From contig NZ_CP034910.1 in assembly GCF_008932245.1 (NCBI RefSeq), positions 1,612,001 through 1,676,000 on the forward strand: a DNA stretch of 64,000 nt, in the 5' to 3' direction. The translations under genes and the position numbers were made by a program. The stretch is from Sinorhizobium alkalisoli. Its GTDB lineage: Bacteria; Pseudomonadota; Alphaproteobacteria; Rhizobiales; Rhizobiaceae. Shown here in pieces: positions 1 through 8,746 of this stretch. Within the stretch, counting starts at the first letter, position 1; each line of letters starts with the position of its first letter. A model generated the notes under the pieces. The model did no database searches. It saw only the letters and a program-made list of their open reading frames with translations, and was not told the origin of the DNA.

Positions 1-206
1 ACGCCCTCGCCGGTTCGCTTGAAGAAGCGGGCGGCGCCATGTTCCGAAACATCGCCGCGCGGCGACACGATGGTGGCAGCCGGCAACAGCTCGGTGCCGA
101 AGCCGAAGAACTGGTTCTCGTCGCCGCCGGTACCATGGAGGACGAAAAGGATCGGGCTGCCGGGCGCGCCGGACTTCAATTTATGCACATAGCCGTGATC
201 GGGCAT
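1..206 (-). CDS. alpha/beta hydrolase (carboxylesterase/phospholipase type), 3' end outside window
   Basis: Only the first 68 codons are present; the gene runs off the left edge. The start codon is at 204-206, preceded by an AGGAG ribosome site about 6 bases upstream. The visible N-terminus carries the first beta strand and oxyanion region of the esterase/phospholipase family (ILFVLHGTGGDENQ) and the later strand ending in VSPRGD, the usual pattern of MhqD/YodD-like carboxylesterases. Such hydrolases are often encoded beside MhqO-type VOC dioxygenases and are linked to quinone or electrophile detoxification; the neighbour at 327-1259 fits this. The nucleophile serine lies outside the window, so activity cannot be judged. 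Confidence 0.8.
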   Translation of the reverse strand, partial: MPDHGYVHKLKSGAPGSPILFVLHGTGGDENQFFGFGTELLPAATIVSPRGDVSEHGAARFFKRTGEG

Positions 207-326
207 TGATATCTCCTTTGCCGCGACAGCGCGGTGCGTCCTTTAGAACGATGGACGCTGCAGGGTCTTGACGTTCTTTTCCTTCCCCGCCCCAGGCAAA
301 AACTCGGGGCGGGACGGGATTTCCGT

Positions 327-1259
327 TTAGTCCTCGAGCTTCTGCAGATGGCTCTCGAGGATCGGCCGCAGGTGCTTGTGCTGCTGCGGCAGCTTCAAGG
401 CCTCGCCGAGATGGGCGGTATCCTCGTCGCGATCGAAGCCGGGCTCGTTGGTCGCGACCTCGAAAAGCACGCCGCCCGGGGTGCGGAAGTAGATCGCCCA
501 GAAATAGTCGCGGTCGATGACCGGCGTCACCTGATAGCCGGTATCGATCAGCGCCTTGCGCACCTCGAGCTGCTTTTCGCGGTTGTCGACGGCAAAGGCG
601 ACGTGATGCACCGAGCCCGCGCCCTGCGCGGCCCGGTTGACGTTCGGCATCGTCTCGATGTCGACAAGGCGCGCGCCGTTGCCGCCCGGCACGATCAGCC
701 GCGTGACACCGTCCTTGCGATCAAGCTCCTCGTATCCCATGAACTTGAGCAGTTCGGCCGTCGCGCCTTCGTCGCGCAGCCGCATGGCGACGGAATGGAA
801 GCCGCGGATCGCATGATCTTCGGAAATCCCACCCACGGTCCAGGGTGTGCGCGGATCGTCCTTGACCTCGACCAGGGCAAAGCCATCGCCATCCGGGCCG
901 GCGAAGTTCAGCCGCTTCTCGCCGAAGTTTTCCTCTTCCTTGAGCCCGGTGACGCCGAGCGTTGCCAGTCGATCCTGCCAGAAGCCGAGCGACCCTTGCG
1001 GCACGGCGAAGACCGTCGTCCCGACCTCGCCGGTGCCGGCACGGCCGCGCGGCATCTGAGGAAACGGGAAATAGGTCATTACCGTGCCGGGCGTGCCGAT
1101 CTCGTCGCCGTAATAGAGATGGTAGACATCGGGCGCGTCGAAATTCACCGTCTTCTTGACGCGGCGCAGCCCAAGCACCTGCGTGAAGAAGTGATTGTTG
1201 GTGCGGGCATCCTCCGCCATCGACGTGACGTGATGCAGGCCTCTGATCTGGTCGAGCAT
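327..1259 (-). CDS. VOC-family ring-cleaving dioxygenase (MhqO-like)
   Basis: A 310-residue cytoplasmic protein with two tandem vicinal-oxygen-chelate (glyoxalase/bleomycin-resistance) modules. The first begins at residues 3-10 (DQIRGLHHVT) and the second near residues 145-155 (IRGFHSVAMR). Candidate metal ligands are the His of GLHHVT, the His of SVHHVAFAV and the Glu of GGVLFEVA near the C-terminus. In MhqO-type proteins these bind Fe(II) for cleavage of hydroquinone-like compounds. I chose the start at 1257-1259 because the family begins with this motif and AAAGG lies upstream; an open frame continues far upstream antisense to ku and is not used. It probably forms an operon with the hydrolase at 1-206. 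The exact substrate is unknown. Confidence 0.87.
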   Translation of the reverse strand: MLDQIRGLHHVTSMAEDARTNNHFFTQVLGLRRVKKTVNFDAPDVYHLYYGDEIGTPGTVMTYFPFPQMPRGRAGTGEVGTTVFAVPQGSLGFWQDRLATLGVTGLKEEENFGEKRLNFAGPDGDGFALVEVKDDPRTPWTVGGISEDHAIRGFHSVAMRLRDEGATAELLKFMGYEELDRKDGVTRLIVPGGNGARLVDIETMPNVNRAAQGAGSVHHVAFAVDNREKQLEVRKALIDTGYQVTPVIDRDYFWAIYFRTPGGVLFEVATNEPGFDRDEDTAHLGEALKLPQQHKHLRPILESHLQKLED

Positions 1260-1453
1260 GTCTCGCTGCCTTTCTGCCCGTCTGGACCGGGCGCTTTGGT
1301 GACGAACAGATGCGCCCTTTGACCATGTCAGAAAAGGCCGCGCAAACAGACGCATTGTCAACGCAGCGTTGACGCGAAATCCCGGTCGTTTGCCATAGGC
1401 GGCTGTATCTGGTGCCGGAACCCACGCCAGTATGCACACCAGCGGGAGATTAT

Positions 1454-1479
1454 GGAAACAAACAGCGGCTCGAAACGTT
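1454..1479 (+). promoter_or_regulatory. weak RpoE2-like promoter candidate for ku
   Basis: GGAAA at 1454-1458, then 19 bases, then TT at 1478-1479 in the context ACGTT. The S. meliloti RpoE2 consensus is GGAAC-N18/19-TT, so the -35 has one mismatch. It sits about 26 bases before the ku start, close to the spacing of the better match before the second ku gene. Confidence 0.35.
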
Positions 1480-1505
1480 GATCTCACCACGCGAAGGGAG
1501 ATGAC

Positions 1506-2318
1506 ATGGCGCCGCGCCCGTACTGGAAAGGCTACCTGAAGCTTTCCCTCGTGACCTGCCCGGTGTCGCTGACGCCGGCGACGAGCGAGGCGAACAAGGT
1601 GCGCTTCCAGACCATCAACAAGGCCACCGGAAATCCCGTGCGCAGCCGGTATGTCGATGCGGAGACCAACAAGCCCGTAGAGGACGAGGATGAGGTCAGG
1701 GGATACGAGACCGAACCAGACAAGCATGTGATCATCGAGGACGAGGAACTTGAGGCTGTTGCCCTCGAAAGCACTCGCACCATCGACATCGACCGGTTCG
1801 TTCCCGCCGACAGCATCGAATGGATCTGGTACGACAGCCCGTACTACCTGATGCCGGACGATGAAGTCGCCCAGGAAGCCTTCGCCGTCATTCGCGAGGC
1901 GATGGCGAAAACGGGAACTGTCGGCATGTCGCGGCTGGTGCTTTCGCGGCGCGAACGGGCCGTGATGCTTGAAGCCCGCGGCAAGGGCATCGTCCTGTGG
2001 ACACTCCGGTATGGTGACGAGGTGCGCGATCCGGAGGACGCATTCAAGGACATCGACGGGGCAAAGTCGGACCCCAAGCTCCTCTCCATGATCACCACCG
2101 TCATTGAAGGCATGACGACGCCCTGGTCCGCATCGCTGGTGCGCGATCCGGTGCAGGAGCGGCTCCAGGAGATCATCGAATCCAAGCGCAAGAAGCAGGC
2201 GAAGAAGCCGCGAAAGACCGCGAAGGGGGACGAGCCTGAGCCGCCGAGCAACGTGGTGAACATCATGGACGCCTTGAAGCGGTCGATCTCGCAGGAAAAG
2301 AAGAAGGGCAAGAGCTAA
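1506..2318 (+). CDS. ku: Ku protein, NHEJ DNA-end binding (first copy)
   Basis: A 270-residue bacterial Ku. Homodimeric Ku forms a ring on double-strand ends and recruits LigD. The family core starts at residue 5 (PYWKGYLKLSLVTCPVSL) and runs to about residue 215 (beta-barrel and bridge region, including YYLMPDDEVAQEAF). A lysine-rich tail follows (KRKKQAKKPRKTAKG), a feature of bacterial Ku used for DNA contacts and LigD interaction. The start is fixed by GAAGGGAG just upstream. It is convergent with ligD, and a second, diverged ku sits at the other end of ligD. Length is normal for the family (260-300 residues). Confidence in the family is very high; which ku paralogue of S. meliloti it matches cannot be decided here. 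Confidence 0.96.
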   Translation: MAPRPYWKGYLKLSLVTCPVSLTPATSEANKVRFQTINKATGNPVRSRYVDAETNKPVEDEDEVRGYETEPDKHVIIEDEELEAVALESTRTIDIDRFVPADSIEWIWYDSPYYLMPDDEVAQEAFAVIREAMAKTGTVGMSRLVLSRRERAVMLEARGKGIVLWTLRYGDEVRDPEDAFKDIDGAKSDPKLLSMITTVIEGMTTPWSASLVRDPVQERLQEIIESKRKKQAKKPRKTAKGDEPEPPSNVVNIMDALKRSISQEKKKGKS

Positions 2319-2366
2319 TGCACGTCGTCCAAAAGTGTGCAGCGGTTTTGGGGCAACGACGTGCAT
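2318..2366. repeat. palindromic intergenic element after ku
   Basis: An 11-base perfect inverted repeat, ATGCACGTCGT at 2318-2328 and ACGACGTGCAT at 2356-2366, with a 27-base loop. It overlaps the last base of the ku stop codon. From memory, elements of this form recur between genes in rhizobia. It could fold in RNA from either strand and help end or stabilise the ku transcript. Confidence 0.7.
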
Positions 2367-2378
2367 GAAAACAAAGAC

Positions 2379-2422
2379 CTAAAGCGCGTTGCACGAATGC
2401 GATTAAATGCGACGCGCTTTAG
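2379..2422. terminator. hairpin between convergent ku and ligD
   Basis: An inverted repeat with 11-base arms, CTAAAGCGCGT at 2379-2389 and ACGCGCTTTAG at 2412-2422. The right arm contains the ligD stop codon (2419-2421). GTTTTTG follows on the plus strand, so it may terminate the plus-strand ku transcript. The arm sequence is typical of a common rhizobial intergenic palindrome. Confidence 0.5.
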
Positions 2423-4896
2423 GCTCGTTTTTGCCTGACCGAAGGGATTACCGCCGACTTCCAGAAATCCTCCCAGGGATCAGCGTCGAGCGCGTTCAGT
2501 CGCGGCAGCGCATTCTCAACCGTGAAGTAGTCCGGTCCGACGGCGGGGCTGAGCTCGTCCCAGCCCAACGGCATCGACACTGCCGCTCCCTCCCGGGCCC
2601 GCGTCGAATAGGGGGCAACGGCTGTCGATCCGCGGGCATTTCGCAGGTAGTCGACGAGAATCTTGCCCTTTCGCTTCGCCTTGGTGACCGTCGCGACGTA
2701 CCGGGCGGGATCATCGGCCGCCATCGCGTCGGCGATGCTCTTGGTGAACGCCTTGACCTCCTGCCAGTTCGCCTTTGGTGTGAGTGGCGCGACGACATGC
2801 AGCCCCTTGCCTCCCGAGGTCTTGACGAAGCTCGAAAGTCCCGCGTCGGCAAGACGCGCGCGCACGTCATGGGCCGCCTCGATCACCGCCGCCCACTCCA
2901 CACCTGGCCCGGGATCCAGGTCCATGATGATCATGTCGGGCCGATCGAGCTCGTTAAGCTGCGATCCCCAGGGATGGATCTCCAGCACCCCGCCCTGAAC
3001 GAGCCCGATCAGTCCGGGAAGGTCGTCGATGGCAATGATCGGCTCGTCGTCCTCGGGATCGACGGCCTTGAGGATCTCCTTGGCCTGGCCGCGCCAGGCG
3101 TGCTTCTGGAAAAAGCAACTGCCTCCGACGCCATCCGGACAGCGCACCAGAGCGAGCGGACGGTTGACGATATAGGGACCGATGAAGGGCCAGACATCGC
3201 AGTAGTAATCGGCAAGTCCCTGTTTGGTGACGCCGGCATCTTTCCAATAGAGGCGGTCAGGGTGCGTCAGCCGCACCGCGGGCGTCGCTTTGATAGCCGG
3301 ACCGGCGCCGGCCGTTTCCCGAACGACATCTTTCGGCTTCTTGTCTTCGCGTAAGCCCCGGAACGACGCGTGCCGCACGACGCCGTCCGCGGTCCACGCC
3401 CTGAACTCGACTTCGGCGACAAGCTCGGGCGAGACGAAACGAACCTGCCGGGCGTCCGCGGCCGCGAGCTTTGTGGCGAACGGGGTCTTTTGCACCTCCA
3501 GCTTTTCGAGGCGTTTGCGGAGGTCATGGGCGAGCTTGCTGGTAAAGCCGGTCCCGACCTTGCCGGCATAGACGAGATCGCCGCCGTCGTAGTAGCCGAG
3601 AACGAGAGAACCGATGGCCTTTGGGGACGTGGTCGATGGGACGAAGCCGGCGACGACGAACTCCTGGCGCTGTGAGCATTTTGCCTTGATCCAGTCATTG
3701 CCGCGCCCGGAGCGATAGGGCGCGGTCCTGTTCTTCGAAACGACACCCTCCAGGCTCAGCCGGCAGGCGTGGCGAAGGATCAGATCTCCATCCTCGTCGA
3801 AATGTTCGCTGTAGCGCAGCACTGCCGGCGCTTGCCTGAGGAGCCGCTCAAGGGTTGCCTTGCGCTCAGTGAGCGGAACGGGTCGCAGATCGTGTCCATT
3901 GAAATAGAGGAGATCGAAGAGGAACAGCACCAGCCGATCGGTCCTGCCGGCCGCAAGATCCGCCTGCAAGGCGGAAAAATCGGAGGCTCCGGCCGCGCCT
4001 TCGACAATGGCTTCGCCGTCGAGGATGGCATCTTCCACCGGCAGCTTCGTCAGCGCCGTGGCGATCGCCGTGCCGAACTTGCTGGTCCAGTCCAGCCCGC
4101 TCCTCGTCAGCAGGCTCGCCTTTCCGTTGCGCACATGCGCCTGGAGGCGGTATCCGTCGAACTTGATCTCATGCAGCCAGTTGCTGCTGCTCGGTGGCGA
4201 CGCCTTGAGGGTTGCGAGCGCCGGATCGATGAAGCCGGGGAACGCGGCCTTCCTGGCGCGCTTCGGCATCGCCGGCGGCTGCGCTTCTTTCCACTCGATC
4301 TTGCCGGCTTTGGAAGACCAGCCGGGGTCCTCTCCTTCGACCTCGCTGATCACCCTTCCGGTTTTGACCGATTCCGGCCGCTCCTCGAGTATGTCCGGTT
4401 CATCCTGAGTGCGGGCGAAGTCGTCGTCGCTTTTGATCAGCAGCCAGTTCTCCTTCTTGTCGCGCGGCTTTTTGGCCATGCGCACAAGGTGCCAGCGTCC
4501 GCCGAGTTTTTCTCCATGGAGTTCAAAGACGAGATTGCCCTTGGCATAGGCTTTCCTGGCGTCGCCGACCGCCGCCCAGCGGCCACGGTCCCAGACGATC
4601 ACCGTGCCCCCGCCATACTCCTTCTTCGGGATCGTCCCCTCGAAGTCGCCATATTCGAGCGGATGGTCCTCGACATGCACGGCCAGGCGCTTTTCGCCCG
4701 GCACAAGGCTTGGTCCCCTGGTTACCGCCCAGCTCTTGAGCACACCATCCATCTCGAGCCGCAGGTCATAGTGAAGACGGGTTGCCGCATGCTTCTGGAT
4801 GACGAAGCTGTCGCCGGCCGGCGTCTTGCGCGAGCCGCCCTTTGGCTCTGGCGTCGCCTCGAAGTCGCGCTTCTTTCGATAGGCGGTAAGCGACAT
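2419..4896 (-). CDS. ligD: ATP-dependent DNA ligase D (phosphoesterase-ligase-polymerase)
   Basis: An 825-residue multifunctional NHEJ enzyme in the order PE-LIG-POL, as in Pseudomonas LigD and unlike mycobacterial POL-PE-LIG. The PE domain (about residues 1-190) keeps His36, His42, Asp44, Arg46, His78 and Tyr82, matching the known Pseudomonas LigD active-site residues with a constant offset of six. The ligase domain (about 220-530) has the adenylation motif EIKFDGYR with Lys245. The primase-like polymerase domain (about 550-820) has the catalytic DLDPG acid pair and SGGKGLHV. Its start codon shares one base with the stop codon of the upstream ku (TGATG), so the two are translationally coupled. 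It acts in stationary-phase or stress repair of double-strand breaks. Confidence 0.97.
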   Translation of the reverse strand: MSLTAYRKKRDFEATPEPKGGSRKTPAGDSFVIQKHAATRLHYDLRLEMDGVLKSWAVTRGPSLVPGEKRLAVHVEDHPLEYGDFEGTIPKKEYGGGTVIVWDRGRWAAVGDARKAYAKGNLVFELHGEKLGGRWHLVRMAKKPRDKKENWLLIKSDDDFARTQDEPDILEERPESVKTGRVISEVEGEDPGWSSKAGKIEWKEAQPPAMPKRARKAAFPGFIDPALATLKASPPSSSNWLHEIKFDGYRLQAHVRNGKASLLTRSGLDWTSKFGTAIATALTKLPVEDAILDGEAIVEGAAGASDFSALQADLAAGRTDRLVLFLFDLLYFNGHDLRPVPLTERKATLERLLRQAPAVLRYSEHFDEDGDLILRHACRLSLEGVVSKNRTAPYRSGRGNDWIKAKCSQRQEFVVAGFVPSTTSPKAIGSLVLGYYDGGDLVYAGKVGTGFTSKLAHDLRKRLEKLEVQKTPFATKLAAADARQVRFVSPELVAEVEFRAWTADGVVRHASFRGLREDKKPKDVVRETAGAGPAIKATPAVRLTHPDRLYWKDAGVTKQGLADYYCDVWPFIGPYIVNRPLALVRCPDGVGGSCFFQKHAWRGQAKEILKAVDPEDDEPIIAIDDLPGLIGLVQGGVLEIHPWGSQLNELDRPDMIIMDLDPGPGVEWAAVIEAAHDVRARLADAGLSSFVKTSGGKGLHVVAPLTPKANWQEVKAFTKSIADAMAADDPARYVATVTKAKRKGKILVDYLRNARGSTAVAPYSTRAREGAAVSMPLGWDELSPAVGPDYFTVENALPRLNALDADPWEDFWKSAVIPSVRQKRA

Positions 4897-5738
4897 CAGC
4901 TCGCCTTGCGCCGCTTCTCGGATGTGGCCTTCCTGCGCTTGCTCGGCGCCGGCGGTTTCGCCTTGGTAGCGCCCGCACTCTGCCGCAGCGCCTCGAGGAG
5001 ACTGGTGACCTTCTCCTCCTTGGGCCGCTTGGGCGCCTTGATCGCGCGGCCCTCCATCTTGGCCTTGACCAGTTCGGCCAGCGCTTCATCGTAACGGTCA
5101 TCGAACTCGCGCGGGTTGAACTCGCCCTTCTTGGTATCGATGATGTGCTTGGCGAGATCGAGCATTTCTCCCTCGATCTTGATCTCGGGGATGTCTTTGA
5201 AGGCCTCCTCGGCCGAGCGCACTTCATAGTCAAAGTTCAGGGTATGGGCGACAAGGCCGGGGCCTTGGGCCCGCAGCATCACCGTTCGCACCCTCCTGAA
5301 CAGCACGGCCCTTGCCAGGGCCGCCACTTTCTTGCGGCGCATACCCTCGCGCAGCAGGCTGAACGGATCGGTGGCGATGGAGCCGGAGGGGGCAATGAAA
5401 TAGGGTTTGTCGAAATAGACGGTATCGACCTGCGGGCAATCGATGAACGCTTCGATGCGCAGCGTCTTGTCGCTCTCGGGGACTGCTTCGGCGATCTCGT
5501 CCGGCTCGAGAATGACGAACCGGTCGTCATCGAGTTCGTAGCCCTTGACCTGCTCTTCCTTCTCGACCGGCTTTTCCGTTTGCTCGTCGATATACTGGCG
5601 ATGGACGCGGTGGCCGGTCTTGCGGTTGAGCACATGGAACGAGACGCGCTTGGAGGTTGTTGCCCCCGCGTACAGGGCAACCGGAAACGTGAGCTCGGCC
5701 AGCTTGATGTGCCCCTTCCATGTTGCCCGTAGCGCCAA
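4896..5738 (-). CDS. ku: Ku protein, NHEJ DNA-end binding (second copy), TTG start
   Basis: A 280-residue Ku, diverged from the copy at 1506-2318. The core runs from residues 5-20 (ATWKGHIKLAELTFPVAL) to about 230 and includes YFDKPYFIAPSG. A Lys/Arg-rich tail of about 45 residues follows (KRRKATSEKRRKAS). The start is TTG at 5736-5738, directly after an AGGAGAAGG ribosome site; no ATG in frame keeps the conserved first strand. It is the first gene of a ku-ligD operon and overlaps ligD by one base. A close RpoE2-type promoter lies 27-51 bases upstream, which suggests induction in the general stress response. This pair is therefore likely the stress-inducible arm of NHEJ. Confidence 0.96.
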   Translation of the reverse strand: MALRATWKGHIKLAELTFPVALYAGATTSKRVSFHVLNRKTGHRVHRQYIDEQTEKPVEKEEQVKGYELDDDRFVILEPDEIAEAVPESDKTLRIEAFIDCPQVDTVYFDKPYFIAPSGSIATDPFSLLREGMRRKKVAALARAVLFRRVRTVMLRAQGPGLVAHTLNFDYEVRSAEEAFKDIPEIKIEGEMLDLAKHIIDTKKGEFNPREFDDRYDEALAELVKAKMEGRAIKAPKRPKEEKVTSLLEALRQSAGATKAKPPAPSKRRKATSEKRRKAS

Positions 5739-5764
5739 AACCTTCTCCTCACGCTGTCGAGTGA

Positions 5765-5789
5765 AACGCAGTGCAGGCAGGGCTGTTCC
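5765..5789 (-). promoter_or_regulatory. RpoE2 (EcfG)-type promoter for ku-ligD
   Basis: On the minus strand GGAAC (5789-5785), 18 bases, then TT (5766-5765) in the context GCGTT. This matches the S. meliloti general-stress consensus GGAAC-N18/19-TT. The -10 element ends 27 bases before the ku start codon, a suitable distance. Confidence 0.65.
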
Positions 5790-6300
5790 ACACTGGTGCA
5801 GGCGCCGGGCTCAAACCTGGTTTCCAGACCGTGTCTCAGGGATTGGTGTAGCGCGAGCGAGCGGGAGGCTACCGCCGAGCCACGCCCCTCGGCGTCCCCT
5901 CGGTGGGAGACGGCCCGAATCGGAGGATTCTGCAGGGCAAGTCGAGCGAGGTCCGGTTTGATCGACCCGCGGCTCAGTGCGAGTGGTGGATCCGCCGAGC
6001 GCTCCGCCTAAGGGGGGCCACCGCAAAGGACCGCTCACTGGCGCGATCCAGAGCTTAACCGAGGCGTGGCCGAAGTTCGCCTCGCCACCCTTCTGCGTCT
6101 TTCGGGAACGTGAAAAATCAACCCGTTACGGACCTTTATGGGCGTGGCGATTGGTGCTGTGCCTACTCCAAGGAAAACCTCCTTATCCATGCGGAATGCA
6201 CCAGAACTATCTGCTACGTGCATGTCGGCAAAAATGGTATGAAGGCAGGGGGGCGGTTTAGTCGAGGGGACATGCGCCGCCTGCAGCAGGGAGGTGCGTC
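5790..6300. other. intergenic region between divergent ku-ligD and aminotransferase
   Basis: About 510 bases with no convincing gene. Open frames here lack ribosome sites and recognisable protein sequence. The right half must hold the promoter of the aminotransferase. GGGAGG at 6289-6294 is the ribosome site that fixes the GTG start at 6301. Confidence 0.5.
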
Positions 6301-7491
6301 GTGCCAATCGCCACCGTGTCCAGCCGAATGCTTGCCGTCACCGAGGAAATGCGCACGGTCATGGATTTTGCGCGAAAGGTCCTGGAGGGCGACGGCCTGG
6401 GGCCCGATGCCTGCGATTTTATGTTCGGCAATCCGCAAGAAACGCCGTTGCGTGGACTTGTCGATGCCTTGATCCGCCACGTCGAGCCACAGGATGTGCA
6501 CTGGTTCGGTTACAAAAAGTACGAAGCGCCGGCGCGCGAGTCGGTGGCCCGTTCGCTCAGCCAAGCGCGAAGCCGGCACTACAAGCCAGACGACATTGCG
6601 ATCACCGCGGGAGGGTTCGGCGCGATAGCGGCTGCGCTGCTTGCCGTGCTCGAAGTGGGAGACGAGGTCATCTATCCGCGCCCCGGCTGGTTCGCCTATG
6701 GTGCTCAGATTCGCGGCGCGGCAGGGACCCCCATCGCCGTCGACCTGGCCCCGGGAACCTATGACCTCGATCTCGAAAGGATCGAGGCAGCGATCACCGC
6801 GCGCACCCGCGTGGTGGTGGTCAACACGCCGCACAACCCGACCGGCCGCATCTTTCCCCGCGCTCAACTGGACGCACTCGCAGACAAGCTCGCGGCGGCG
6901 TCCGAAAGATTCGGCAAGGTGATATATCTCCTTGCCGACGAGCCCTATGCTCGACTGGTGTTTGACGGCCATGCGCATATCAGTCCGGCCGAGAGCTACC
7001 CGCACACGCTGATCGCCTATTCATTCGGCAAGACCTTGCTCGCGCCCGGCGAGCGCCTGGGGTGGCTCGCACTCGGGGCGGATATGCCCGAGGCCGACCG
7101 GATAAGACTGCGCGAGGCTGTCGATATGGCGCAGGTTTCGCACGGTTGGGCTTTCGCCGGCCGTACCCTGCAGCGGGCATTGCCTGATCTCGAGAAGCTC
7201 AGTATAGATGTAGCAGCCCTCGCGCGGCGCCGCGACCGCATGGTCGAAGGCTTGAGGGCAGCGGGATACGACCTGCCGGTGCCTGAAGGTACCTTCTATC
7301 TCATTCCACGGTCACCGATACCGGACGACATGGCCTTCGCGGCACGTCTCGCAACTGACGGTGTCTGGGTGCTGCCCGGCAGCGTCGCCCAATTGCCTGG
7401 ACGTCTGCGGATCAGTTTGACCGCAAACGACGACATGGTGGAGCGCTCTTTGCCCGTCTTTGCGCGCGCGATCGGGGAAGTCGCGGGTTAA
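6301..7491 (+). CDS. class I/II PLP-dependent aminotransferase
   Basis: A 396-residue fold-type I aminotransferase starting with GTG behind GGGAGG. Visible motifs are the cofactor-loop region (ITAGGFGAIAAALLAV), the NTPHNPTGR motif near residue 180, the Asp/Tyr pair in ADEPYARL near residue 220, and the Schiff-base lysine in SFGKTLLAPGERLGW near residue 243. The C-terminal substrate-carboxylate arginine is probably in LPGRLRISL near residue 365. The enzyme transfers an amino group between an amino acid and a 2-oxo acid in the cytoplasm; the substrate cannot be read from sequence. It stands alone as a transcription unit, 210 bases before the AraC-type gene. Confidence 0.9.
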   Translation: MPIATVSSRMLAVTEEMRTVMDFARKVLEGDGLGPDACDFMFGNPQETPLRGLVDALIRHVEPQDVHWFGYKKYEAPARESVARSLSQARSRHYKPDDIAITAGGFGAIAAALLAVLEVGDEVIYPRPGWFAYGAQIRGAAGTPIAVDLAPGTYDLDLERIEAAITARTRVVVVNTPHNPTGRIFPRAQLDALADKLAAASERFGKVIYLLADEPYARLVFDGHAHISPAESYPHTLIAYSFGKTLLAPGERLGWLALGADMPEADRIRLREAVDMAQVSHGWAFAGRTLQRALPDLEKLSIDVAALARRRDRMVEGLRAAGYDLPVPEGTFYLIPRSPIPDDMAFAARLATDGVWVLPGSVAQLPGRLRISLTANDDMVERSLPVFARAIGEVAG

Positions 7492-7701
7492 CTCCTGGTG
7501 AGCAGAGCTCACACCGGCCGCCGCCGTTGTGACGTTCTCCCGACACGGGTGGAAGCGTGGGCTTCTCCTCCTGCGTTCCGCCGCGGCGAATGCCGCAGAC
7601 AGCCGCCTCGCGACGCCTTCGTAGTCAAAGTGGCGAAAAGGCGACTGTGAAATCGAGCGTATGCACTTGTTCGTCGGACGCTCGACATCTAAATTGGCCG
7701 G

Positions 7702-8688
7702 ATGCTTGACTATTCGTCTCGACCGTCGCCGCCGCATATCCCGATGGATGCCCTAAGCGAAGTCCTGCAAGACTTTCGCTTAAGCGGGGTCAATTATGGC
7801 CGCTGCGAACTCCGGCATCCATGGAGCATTGCCTTTCCACAGCAACAGCTGCTTCGTTTTCACTTTGTCAGCCAGGGTCCGTGCTGGATCAATACCGAAG
7901 CTCAGGGATGGCAGGAGTTGCACCATGGCGATCTGGTGCTGCTGCCGCAAGGCATCGCACATCGATTGGCCAGCGCGCCGGATGTTGTGGGCGACTCGCT
8001 CAAGGGCTGCCAGGTGACAAAGTTGGGGAGCAACGTCAGCGACGTCGTGCAGGAAGGTACGGGTGCAATCAGCACCCTTTTCTGCGGCTCCATGGCTTTG
8101 GGCGCCTATGCCCTCAACCCCTTGATCGCTTTGATGCCGCCAATCATCAAGGGCTGCGATGTGGCCGGCAATGACCCGGTCATCGGCCCCCTCTTGGCGG
8201 CCATGACGGCGGAGGCTGCACGACCCCAGCTAGGTAGCGCAACCGTCTTATCGCGGATGGCGGACTTGCTCACCGCGCGGCTCATCCGCTGCTGGGTCAA
8301 TTGCAGCGGAGCCTCGACCACCGGTTGGCTCGCCGCCATTCGCGACCCCCATATCGGTCGCGTTCTGGCGGCGATGCACCGAGACCCCGGTCATAAATGG
8401 ACTCTCGAAAGCCTCGCTGGCGTGGCGGGCCAATCCCGCTCGATCTTCGCTGAACGTTTCAGCGCTGTCCTCGGCGAAGGCGCGGCACGCTATCTCGCCC
8501 GTCTGCGCATGCAGCTTGCCCGCGAATTGTTGGGGCAAAGCGGCATATCGGTTGCCGAAGTCGCTTCCCGCCTGGGTTATGAATCCGAGGCATCCTTCGC
8601 TCGCGCTTTCAAACGCATGACCGGCGTCTCACCGGGCGTTGTGCGTCGCACAATTTCCGGACGAACGGACATGGATTTCGGATTATAA
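7702..8688 (+). CDS. AraC-family transcriptional regulator with cupin_6 domain
   Basis: A protein of up to 328 residues. The N-terminal AraC-binding-like cupin (about residues 15-200) senses an unknown ligand; it includes LRFHFVSQGPCW and HHGDLVLLPQGIAHRLAS. The C-terminal AraC double helix-turn-helix covers about residues 220-320 (WTLESLAGVAGQSRSIFAERF, then ISVAEVASRLGYESEASFARAF). A second in-frame ATG at 7744 opens with DALSEVLQDF, where this family often begins. Neither start has a clear ribosome site, so 7744 is a real alternative. The gene lies 58 bases before an MFS exporter in the same direction, a common regulator-pump pair for small-molecule efflux. Confidence 0.88.
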   Translation: MLDYSSRPSPPHIPMDALSEVLQDFRLSGVNYGRCELRHPWSIAFPQQQLLRFHFVSQGPCWINTEAQGWQELHHGDLVLLPQGIAHRLASAPDVVGDSLKGCQVTKLGSNVSDVVQEGTGAISTLFCGSMALGAYALNPLIALMPPIIKGCDVAGNDPVIGPLLAAMTAEAARPQLGSATVLSRMADLLTARLIRCWVNCSGASTTGWLAAIRDPHIGRVLAAMHRDPGHKWTLESLAGVAGQSRSIFAERFSAVLGEGAARYLARLRMQLARELLGQSGISVAEVASRLGYESEASFARAFKRMTGVSPGVVRRTISGRTDMDFGL

Positions 8689-8746
8689 GACACATATCAT
8701 CCGGAAAAATTCGTCTATGAAATCTCCGAAACCAGGAGATATTTCA

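Noticed and set aside
327..2366. Long minus-strand frame of 679 codons across ku
   Set aside because: Only the last 310 codons are a real protein (VOC dioxygenase). The rest is antisense to ku and has no ribosome site or protein pattern.
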